Source of the DNA: Pseudomonadota bacterium
Lineage (GTDB): Bacteria; Pseudomonadota; Alphaproteobacteria; Acetobacterales; Acetobacteraceae
DNA length: 13,371 bases
Direction of reading: 5' to 3'
Assembly (NCBI GenBank): GCA_021829055.1
Contig: JAJZCS010000029.1
Location: forward strand, 1 to 13,371
The notes under the pieces are model-generated. The model was not told where the DNA came from. It saw only the letters and a list, made by a program, of their open reading frames with translations, and ran no database searches. This document shows, one piece after another, positions 7,941-13,371 of the stretch (positions are counted from its first letter, which is position 1; every line of letters begins with the position of its first letter). Both the position numbers and the translations under genes were made by a program.

Positions 7941-7968
7941 GATTAACCCCGGCAGGCCGGAGAGTCAA
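7941..7968 (-). promoter_or_regulatory. candidate promoter for rpsM-rpsK-rpoA-rplQ
   Basis: On the minus strand TTGACT (7963-7968) is followed after 16 bases by TTAATC (7941-7946), a sigma70-type arrangement with five and four of six matches. The expected transcript would have a leader of about 150 bases before rpsM. An internal promoter at this point of the spc/alpha cluster is plausible, but the -10 match is modest. Confidence 0.35.
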
Positions 7969-8039
7969 TCCAACCACATCAATTCTGCGTGACAAATCTT
8001 GGTCCAGCGAAAAACGAGGATTCGACAACTCAGTGGCGT

Positions 8040-8717
8040 TCAGACTGCAATTTGCCGGACTTGGACTCCCGAGCGTCGAAGAGCCTCCTCGATCGAGGCC
8101 GCAACGATCGCCATCGGTGCCATCCCATTCACTTTTTGTACCAATCCTCTTGCCTCATAGAACGGCAGAATTGGTGAGGTCTGTTCGTTATAGGCGGCAA
8201 GTCGTCTCCGCACGACATCCGGGCTGTCGTCCGGCCGATGCACGAACTTCGTGGACCCGCACTTATCACACTCTCCTTTAACTCTCGTCGGTCGGAACAG
8301 CCTGTGATATCCAGCACCACATTCGGCACATGCGAACCGGCCTGCAATCCGTTCCACCAACGCGTCCTCGTCCAGTTCCAACACGATGACGGCATCAAGG
8401 TGGCGGTCTGTTTCTTTGAACATGGCCTCCAATGCTTCCGCCTGCGGCACAGTACGGGGAAACCCATCGAGGATCACACCACCAGCACAATCCGGCCTCG
8501 CTAACCGCTCTCGCAACATCCTGATCAGAATATCATCGGATACAAGCTTCCCTGCCTCCATGACAGCCTTAGCCTCAAGCCCGATGGGTGAACCTACAGC
8601 AACTTCAGCCCGCAGTATGTCTCCGGTTGCGATCTGCCGGGATCCATAACGTTCTTCCAAGATCTTCGATTGGGTGCCTTTCCCCGCACCTGGTGGTCCA
8701 ACCAAGATGATGTTCAT
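8040..8717 (-). CDS. adk: adenylate kinase (zinc-type lid)
   Basis: Adenylate kinase interconverts ATP + AMP and 2 ADP in the cytosol. The 225 residues carry the P-loop GPPGAGKGT (7-15), the AMP-binding region ATGDILRAEV (30-39), LDGFPRTVPQAEAL (83-96) and a long lid domain. The lid has Cys130, Cys133, Cys150 and Cys153 (CAEC and CDKC), a four-cysteine zinc site, followed by HRPDDSPDVVRRRL. It is a full-length long-form kinase. Its ATG overlaps the secY stop by four bases (ATGA), so translation is probably coupled. The secY-adk pairing is normal in spc operons. A long gap follows before rpsM. Confidence 0.97.
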   Translation of the reverse strand: MNIILVGPPGAGKGTQSKILEERYGSRQIATGDILRAEVAVGSPIGLEAKAVMEAGKLVSDDILIRMLRERLARPDCAGGVILDGFPRTVPQAEALEAMFKETDRHLDAVIVLELDEDALVERIAGRFACAECGAGYHRLFRPTRVKGECDKCGSTKFVHRPDDSPDVVRRRLAAYNEQTSPILPFYEARGLVQKVNGMAPMAIVAASIEEALRRSGVQVRQIAV

Positions 8718-10057
8718 CTCGCGCGCGTTCTCCCCCGGCCTTTCCGGATCAGGCCTTCATATTGATGAGCCAATAAGTGGGACTGAATCTGGGCGACCGT
8801 GTCCATCGTCACAGAGACAATAATGAGCAGCGAAGTGCCACCAAAATAAAAAGGAATATCATATTCGCCGATGAGAAATTCGGGAATCAGGCACACTAGT
8901 ACCAAGTACGCTGCGCCAATTGTCGTCAAGCGAGTCAACACCGTGTCGAAATACCTGGCCGTGTTGGCTCCCGGGCGAATACCAGGAATGAATCCCCCAT
9001 ACTTTTTAAGATTGTCGGCTGTCTCCTCGGGATTAAATACGACAGCAGTATAAAAATAGGCAAAAAAGACGATCAGTGCAGCATACAGTGTCATGTAACC
9101 CGGCTGTCCATGCGACAGCTGGCGCGCCAGGAATTGCAGCCAGCCTGGCCCGGCCCCCCTGGAAAAGCCGATAATTGTCGCTGGAATGAGCAGCAGGGAA
9201 CTTGCGAAGATCGGCGGAATGACGCCCGACGTATTTACTTTCATCGGCAGGTGAGATGATTCGCCCCCAAACATCTTGTTACCCTGCTGACGCTTTGCGT
9301 ATTGAACCAGCACCCGCCGCTGCGCGCGCTCCATAAAAACAACAAACGTGATCACCGCAAAAGCAAGAATAAAAAAGCCAAGAACGAAAACGGTTGAAAG
9401 CGCGCCGGTGGCCCCAAGTTGCAAAATGCTGGCAAACGCGCCGGGCAACGCAGCAACAATTCCGGAGAAAATGATCAAGCTCGACCCGTTGCCAATCCCC
9501 CGCGCTGTGATCTGCTCACCCAGCCACATAAGAAATACCGTACCGCCCACGAGGGTGATTACGGTCGTAAAAATGAAAAACACACCAGGGTCGACCACTG
9601 CGGGGCCAACTGAACTGTGCATGCTCTCAAGTCCAATTGCAATCCCATAAGACTGGACAAGGGCAATAAGGACAGTGAGGTACCGAGTGTACTGGTTGAG
9701 TTTCTGCTGTCCGGACGCGCCTTCCTTTTTCAGTGCTTCCAGTGTCGGAACTGCTGCCTGCATTAGCTGCATGATGATCGACGCCGAAATGTAAGGCATG
9801 ATGTTTAGTGCGAACACGGTCATCCGACCGAGTGCACCGCCCGTAAACATATCAAACATTCCCAGCACACCGCCGCCATTTTGAGCCATCAGGTGTGCCA
9901 TCACATTAGCGTCGACGCCTGGCACGGGAATGTAGGTGCCTAAGCGAAAGACGATCAGAGCCCCAAGCGTAAACCAGATGCGTTTCTTAAGCTCAGTGGC
10001 TTTACTAAAAGCGCCAAAGTTAAGACCGGAAGCTAATTGTTCAGCAGCAGATACCAT
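8714..10057 (-). CDS. secY: preprotein translocase subunit SecY
   Basis: SecY is the pore of the Sec translocon in the inner membrane, with SecE and SecG. The chosen start gives 447 residues. I see about ten hydrophobic segments, among them FTLGALIVFRLGTYIPV (29-45), FALNIMPYISASIIMQL (82-98), the region around 155-180 and YLVLVCLIPEFLIG (384-397). The cytosolic loop with ERAQRRVLVQYAKRQ (243-257) that meets SecA or the ribosome, and NPEETADNLKKYGGFIPGIRPG (342-363), are conserved. A longer reading from a GTG at 10093 exists, but ATG 10057 gives the family start (AAEQLAS.LNFGAFSKATELKKRIWF) and follows GGGGTGGGG, so I use it. The stop overlaps adk. A 172-base gap separates it from rplO. Confidence 0.96.
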   Translation of the reverse strand: MVSAAEQLASGLNFGAFSKATELKKRIWFTLGALIVFRLGTYIPVPGVDANVMAHLMAQNGGGVLGMFDMFTGGALGRMTVFALNIMPYISASIIMQLMQAAVPTLEALKKEGASGQQKLNQYTRYLTVLIALVQSYGIAIGLESMHSSVGPAVVDPGVFFIFTTVITLVGGTVFLMWLGEQITARGIGNGSSLIIFSGIVAALPGAFASILQLGATGALSTVFVLGFFILAFAVITFVVFMERAQRRVLVQYAKRQQGNKMFGGESSHLPMKVNTSGVIPPIFASSLLLIPATIIGFSRGAGPGWLQFLARQLSHGQPGYMTLYAALIVFFAYFYTAVVFNPEETADNLKKYGGFIPGIRPGANTARYFDTVLTRLTTIGAAYLVLVCLIPEFLIGEYDIPFYFGGTSLLIIVSVTMDTVAQIQSHLLAHQYEGLIRKGRGRTRAR

Positions 10058-10229
10058 TGGTTGCCCCACCCCAAGAAAAGAAATCTGTGCCACCCACGGA
10101 GATCAGTTTGCATCAATCACACCAATGACGGCAATGCAGGGCAAAAGCTTCCTTCTGGTCTTTTTCTCAATGTAAATACGACAAAGAAGACACCCCTCAC
10201 AGCCTCGCGAAACCGTTAATGATCCTGGT
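10058..10229 (-). other. spacer between rplO and secY
   Basis: This 172-base stretch is unusually long for this part of the operon, where most genes touch or overlap. I see no gene, no strong hairpin with a T run and no convincing promoter. Near secY it contains the GGGGTGGGG purine stretch that may act as its ribosome site. Confidence 0.4.
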
Positions 10230-10706
10230 TTACTGGGCCGCCTTGCCAACTAACGCCTTCACTGAACCACCAGCACGTTCGACAGCAGAAACGGCGCTTG
10301 CCGACGCGCCCGAAACCTCGATCATAACTTTATGGTTCATTGCGCCACGCCCCAGCAAACGGATCCCGGAAAATTTTGACCCGCCATAAATGCCAGCGTC
10401 ACGGAGCACCGTCTCGGTAATCAGTTTTCCCGCATCTACCTTGCCCGTCTCGATCAAAACACTAAGTTTGCCAATGTTGAGTGCCACATAAACCTTGCGG
10501 TTTACATTGGTAAACCCGCGTTTCGGTAGCCGACGATAGATTGGCAATTGGCCGCCTTCAAATCCATTCAAGGACACGCCTTCACGTGCTTTCTGGCCTT
10601 TGACACCCTTCCCCGACGTTTTGCCTTTACCGGAGCCGATCCCACGACCGCGCCGCTTAAACTTCCGTCGCGCACCAGGATTGTCGCGTAATTCATTGAG
10701 ATTCAT
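10230..10706 (-). CDS. rplO: 50S ribosomal protein L15
   Basis: L15 is a large-subunit assembly protein. Its 158 residues begin [41 protein letters not shown] (1-41), the typical long basic, glycine-rich N-terminal extension that threads into 23S rRNA. The globular part follows: [21 protein letters not shown], then [21 protein letters not shown] near the end. The ATG lies directly after the rpmD stop (TAGATG), with no spacer, so it is probably translated by re-initiation or from an SD inside rpmD. It looks complete. Confidence 0.97.
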   Translation of the reverse strand: MNLNELRDNPGARRKFKRRGRGIGSGKGKTSGKGVKGQKAREGVSLNGFEGGQLPIYRRLPKRGFTNVNRKVYVALNIGKLSVLIETGKVDAGKLITETVLRDAGIYGGSKFSGIRLLGRGAMNHKVMIEVSGASASAVSAVERAGGSVKALVGKAAQ

Positions 10707-10898
10707 CTACGCCAACTCCTCCACTTTCAGGAGGTGTGCGACTTTTCGGACGCGCCCCATGGTTTCGGGTGTCGCCAACAACTCGCGCCGAGAATGCATG
10801 CGTTTAAGACCAAGACCAATCAGGGTTTCACGCTGGCCGGTCTTTCGACCGATCGCCGAACCGATTTGTGTCACCACGATCCTTTTTATTTCAGGCAT
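10707..10898 (-). CDS. rpmD: 50S ribosomal protein L30
   Basis: L30 is a small large-subunit protein. The start at 10898 gives 63 residues beginning [34 protein letters not shown], the family pattern (IG...R...TL.GLGL). [15 protein letters not shown] closes the protein. A longer reading of the frame up to 11000 has no family support and lies within rpsE, so I reject it. The gene starts inside the last codons of rpsE (8-bp overlap) and abuts rplO. This packing is usual for the operon. Confidence 0.95.
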   Translation of the reverse strand: MPEIKRIVVTQIGSAIGRKTGQRETLIGLGLKRMHSRRELLATPETMGRVRKVAHLLKVEELA

Positions 10899-11457
10899 CG
10901 GCCTGAGCCTCCTTTTCGCGCTTCCCGAATAGGTCAGAGACCTTCTTGCCGCGTCGTGATGCAACGGAGCGTGGACTTGCGCAATGCCCAAGCGCCGCAA
11001 AAGTTGCCTTCACCATGTTGTGCGGATTGCGACTACCCAGCGACTTCGCCACGACATCACCGATCCCAAGCGTTTCAAACACAGCACGCATAGGCCCGCC
11101 AGCAATAATGCCAGTCCCGGCTGGTGCTGAGCGCAACACAACATGTCCCGCACCAAAGCTTCCTTCGACATCGTGATGCAGCGTCCGCCCCTCGCGCATC
11201 GGCACGCGGATCATTCCGCGCTTAGCGCGCTCTGTTGCTTTTCGAATTGCCTCCGGAACCTCTTTGGCCTTGCCCGCCCCGTAACCAACTCTACCCTTCT
11301 GATCTCCAACAACGACGAGAGCCGCGAACGCAAAGCGCCGACCTCCCTTCACGACCTTGGCGACGCGATTAATCGTGACCAGCTTGTCAATTAGCTCGTC
11401 GCTATCTCGCTCACGCTCGCGTTCGCGACCACGACCTTCGCGCGGTTCCCGTGCCAT
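10891..11457 (-). CDS. rpsE: 30S ribosomal protein S5
   Basis: S5 lies near the mRNA entry and decoding centre of the 30S subunit. The start at 11457 (after GAGGAG) gives 188 residues. It has an Arg/Glu-rich N-terminus ([10 protein letters not shown]), the dsRNA-binding-like domain from [25 protein letters not shown] (20-44) through [18 protein letters not shown], and the C-terminal domain [22 protein letters not shown]...[17 protein letters not shown] frame extension to 11490 would overlap rplR and has no family support. Its end overlaps rpmD, and rplR ends 10 bases before its start. Charged N-termini are common in alphaproteobacterial S5. Confidence 0.97.
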   Translation of the reverse strand: MAREPREGRGRERERERDSDELIDKLVTINRVAKVVKGGRRFAFAALVVVGDQKGRVGYGAGKAKEVPEAIRKATERAKRGMIRVPMREGRTLHHDVEGSFGAGHVVLRSAPAGTGIIAGGPMRAVFETLGIGDVVAKSLGSRNPHNMVKATFAALGHCASPRSVASRRGKKVSDLFGKREKEAQADA

Positions 11458-11467
11458 GCAATGCTCC

Positions 11468-11833
11468 TCAGAAATCCAAGCCGCTCTCACGAGCGGCTTC
11501 AGCCAAGGCTTTCACCCGGCCATGATACAAATAAGCGCCTCGGTCAAACACGACTCGTGAAACTCCCGCTTCCTTGGCTCTTTCCGCAATTAACTTGCCT
11601 ACAGCCGCAGCAGCATTCTTGTCTGCCCCTGTCTTCAACGCCTCGCGCAGGCCACGATCAAGCGAAGAAGCCGATACCAAAGTCCGCCCCGCAGCGTCGT
11701 CAATAACCTGGGCGTAGATATGTTTGCCCGAGCGGAACACCGACAATCGTGGACGACCAGTCGATCTCAGACGAAGCTGGTACCGTAGTCGATTGCGTCG
11801 CCGGGTTTCCTTATCCAAGGTTGCACTAGTCAT
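11468..11833 (-). CDS. rplR: 50S ribosomal protein L18
   Basis: L18 binds 5S rRNA together with L5 and joins it to the central protuberance. The 121 residues show a basic N-terminal part ([13 protein letters not shown]), the [20 protein letters not shown] core (27-46), LVSASSLD, and the conserved end [23 protein letters not shown]. It starts within the end of rplF (4-bp overlap, ATGA type), which suggests coupled translation, and is followed closely by rpsE. Confidence 0.97.
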   Translation of the reverse strand: MTSATLDKETRRRNRLRYQLRLRSTGRPRLSVFRSGKHIYAQVIDDAAGRTLVSASSLDRGLREALKTGADKNAAAAVGKLIAERAKEAGVSRVVFDRGAYLYHGRVKALAEAARESGLDF

Positions 11834-12363
11834 TTCTTCTTGCCTTCCTTCCGCCGAATCGCTTCCCCTTCGAATTTTACGCCCTTCCCTTTGTATGGCT
11901 CGGGCGGACGATATGCGCGGATTTCAGCAGCCACCTGACCAACGAGGCGCTTGTCCACTCCTTCAATTTTGATCGAAGTGGGTTTTTCGCAGGTAATCTT
12001 AATACCTGCAGGAATCGGATATATTACATCGTGCGAAAAACCAAGGTTGATCACCAGATTGCTTCCCTGAACAGCGGCTCGGAATCCCGTTCCGGTAATC
12101 TCAAGCGTCTTCGAATACCCTTCCGAAACGCCCCGGACCATATTGGCAACAATGGCGCGAGTCGTGCCCCACATCATTCGCGCCATACGCTCCCCGTTTC
12201 GCGGGGACACCGAGAAACTTTGCCCCTCAATCTTCGCTTCGACCGCGTCGTGAATCGGAGCAGTCAACGTTCCGAGTTTACCTTTCGCAGTCAGAACCCC
12301 GCTCAGGAGCCTTAGCTCAACTCCATTCGGGATTTCCACCGGATATTTACCAACCCGTGACAT
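11830..12363 (-). CDS. rplF: 50S ribosomal protein L6
   Basis: L6 sits near the GTPase centre of the 50S subunit. The 177 residues begin [17 protein letters not shown] and contain two similar alpha/beta domains. The first includes [32 protein letters not shown] (65-96), the second [17 protein letters not shown]...[28 protein letters not shown]. The PPEPYKGKG segment is the family hallmark. The start has a GAGCGATCG-like purine site nearby; 12 bases separate it from rpsH. The tail is lysine-rich (RRKEGKKK). Its last four bases overlap rplR. Confidence 0.98.
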   Translation of the reverse strand: MSRVGKYPVEIPNGVELRLLSGVLTAKGKLGTLTAPIHDAVEAKIEGQSFSVSPRNGERMARMMWGTTRAIVANMVRGVSEGYSKTLEITGTGFRAAVQGSNLVINLGFSHDVIYPIPAGIKITCEKPTSIKIEGVDKRLVGQVAAEIRAYRPPEPYKGKGVKFEGEAIRRKEGKKK

Positions 12364-12375
12364 CGCGATCGCTCC

Positions 12376-12774
12376 TTAAAACACCCGACACAACACTTCG
12401 CCACCCACATTCTCTGCGCGCGCTTCGACGTCGCTCATCACCCCTCGCGGCGTCGATAAAATGGATATTCCAAGCCCTGCGTAGACTCGAGGCAATTCCT
12501 TAATTTTCGAATAGACGCGTCTTCCAGGCCGAGACACCCGAGTGATTTCCTTAATTACCGGCTCCCCCTCGTTGTATTTTAATTCGATACGCAGGTGCGC
12601 CACTCCTGGTCGCAATTCCTCCGTGGAGAACCCGCGAATAAATCCTTCGCGCTTCAAAACCTCCAGAACGTTGGCACGCAAGCGCGAAGCCGGCGCAACG
12701 CACGCTGATTGGCGTGCCCGTTGGGCATTACGGATGCGGGTGAGCATATCACCCAGCGGATCAGACATCGACAT
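12376..12774 (-). CDS. rpsH: 30S ribosomal protein S8
   Basis: S8 binds the central domain of 16S rRNA early in 30S assembly; in E. coli it also represses this operon. The start at 12774 gives 132 residues, the usual length, beginning [26 protein letters not shown] lies nine bases upstream. A second ATG two codons in (12768) fits the family equally well but is 15 bases from the site. An upstream in-frame extension overlaps rpsN and is rejected. The hallmark C-terminus is present: [20 protein letters not shown] and [10 protein letters not shown] did not look for or find an S8-binding mRNA hairpin. Confidence 0.96.
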   Translation of the reverse strand: MSMSDPLGDMLTRIRNAQRARQSACVAPASRLRANVLEVLKREGFIRGFSTEELRPGVAHLRIELKYNEGEPVIKEITRVSRPGRRVYSKIKELPRVYAGLGISILSTPRGVMSDVEARAENVGGEVLCRVF

Positions 12775-12790
12775 CGACTCTCTCCTCCGC

Positions 12791-13096
12791 TTACCAGCTC
12801 GCCTTGACGACGCCCGGGATACGCCCAGCGCTCGCAAGATCACGGAATGCAATACGGCAAAGCTTGAATTTCCGATAATTGCCGCGAGCCCGGCCTGTCA
12901 GCTCGCAACGCAGGCGCACTCGAACCTTTGCGCCGCCTCTTGGCAATTGCGCGAGCTTTAGAGTTGCATCAAAGCGCTCTTCGACAGGCAACGAACGATC
13001 CATCACGATTGCCTTTAATGCCGACCTTTTTTGAGCATCACGTGCCGCCATCTTGGCCCGTCTGTTATTCCGATTGACCTGTGAGGTCTTCGCCAT
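12791..13096 (-). CDS. rpsN: 30S ribosomal protein S14 (zinc-free type)
   Basis: S14 lies in the head of the 30S subunit. The 101 residues start [17 protein letters not shown] and end with [38 protein letters not shown] (64-101). It is the long form that lacks the CxxC-type zinc site. The ELTGR.R..YRK..L.RI pattern is clear. It lies between rplE (74-base gap) and rpsH (16 bases). This order (rplE-rpsN-rpsH) is that of the standard spc operon. Confidence 0.97.
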   Translation of the reverse strand: MAKTSQVNRNNRRAKMAARDAQKRSALKAIVMDRSLPVEERFDATLKLAQLPRGGAKVRVRLRCELTGRARGNYRKFKLCRIAFRDLASAGRIPGVVKASW

Positions 13097-13170
13097 CGCT
13101 TTTTACCCTCCGGAACCTGCCGGTCCGACCCGGCGGTTTTCCAAAAATAGATGTTATTCGATCACACCGT

Positions 13171-13371
13171 TCAATTGGCGAACGGCAGGTCAAACCCCTT
13201 TAACAGTTCCTTGGCCTCCGCATCGGTCTTCGCCGTCGTAACGAACACAATATCCATCCCACGTACCGCATCGACCTTGTCGTACTCGACTTCGGGGAAA
13301 ACAATTTGCTCTTTCATCCCCATCGCAAAATTCCCGCGGCCATCAAACCCTCTGCCAATAATTCCTCGAAA
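13171..13371 (-). CDS. rplE: 50S ribosomal protein L5, C-terminal part (cut by window edge)
   Basis: The last 66 residues of L5 are present, ending at a TGA complementary to 13171-13173. L5 binds 5S rRNA and contacts the P-site tRNA. The visible part reads [22 protein letters not shown], then [19 protein letters not shown] and [23 protein letters not shown], all matching the family's conserved C-terminal region. The start lies beyond the window. It is the first gene seen of this operon section, upstream of rpsN. Confidence 0.95.
   Translation of the reverse strand, partial: FRGIIGRGFDGRGNFAMGMKEQIVFPEVEYDKVDAVRGMDIVFVTTAKTDAEAKELLKGFDLPFAN

Larger units (their letters stand above)
7786..8039 (-). 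other. long leader region between adk and rpsM
   Basis: No coding frame is convincing here. On the minus strand the region holds a possible promoter (7941-7968), a CCGGC/GCCGG dyad (7949-7960) and two copies of TTTAACC, 15 bases apart (7810-7816 and 7825-7831), just before the ribosome site. In E. coli the rpsM leader binds S4 as a repressor. Whether this leader is also a feedback target cannot be told by eye. Confidence 0.45.

Noticed and set aside
8238..8649. Plus-strand open frames opposite adk
   Set aside because: They are shadows of adk, whose P-loop, lid cysteines and length are convincing.
11406..11433. Arg/Glu repeat coding region at the N-terminus of S5 as a possible unusual domain
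   Set aside because: Charged low-complexity N-termini are common in alphaproteobacterial S5.
1..13371. CRISPR array, tRNA or rRNA gene, toxin-antitoxin pair, phage genes or a new defence system
   Set aside because: I saw no regular spaced repeats, no tRNA-like cloverleaf and no unexplained gene cluster; nearly all the sequence is explained by core genes and two IS remnants.

Overview
The window is a piece of an alphaproteobacterial chromosome, most likely from the Acetobacteraceae or a close relative in the Rhodospirillales. I infer this from the gene order secY-adk-rpsM-rpsK-rpoA-rplQ, with no rpmJ after secY and no rpsD between rpsK and rpoA. The wording of RpoA, S14 and PheT, including a long extra segment in PheT, agrees as I remember those families. 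No database search was possible.

Layout. Positions 1-474 hold the 3' part of a decayed IS5-family transposase, with two frameshifts and a replaced catalytic glutamate. Positions 475-695 hold no gene. pheS (696-1769) and pheT (1766-4282) follow on the plus strand and overlap by four bases. They encode the two subunits of phenylalanyl-tRNA synthetase, and both look intact. Next comes a 721-bp IS630-family element (4381-5101). It has lost its middle but keeps both inverted ends and the TA target duplication. A gene-free gap of about 240 bp with several inverted repeats (5104-5344) separates it from a long operon running the other way.

The rest, 5345 to 13371, is the spc/alpha ribosomal protein operon on the minus strand. 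In order of transcription it reads rplE (partial), rpsN, rpsH, rplF, rplR, rpsE, rpmD, rplO, secY, adk, rpsM, rpsK, rpoA, rplQ. All the complete genes look intact and tightly packed, with 4-bp overlaps at rplF/rplR and secY/adk. Larger gaps occur before secY (172 bp) and before rpsM (254 bp). The second gap carries a possible internal promoter for rpsM-rpsK-rpoA-rplQ. Five start sites were reassigned (secY, rpmD, rpsE, rpsH, rpsM), using Shine-Dalgarno sites and known family N-termini.

The genes work in protein synthesis (ribosomal proteins, PheRS), transcription (RNA polymerase alpha), protein export (SecY) and adenylate balance (Adk). The pheST block meets the ribosomal operon tail to tail, with a dead IS on each side, which suggests a past rearrangement. 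I found no new defence, mobile or biosynthetic system here. The items worth a second look are the insertion in PheT, the internally deleted IS630, the dyad cluster at 5150-5284, and the leader of rpsM.
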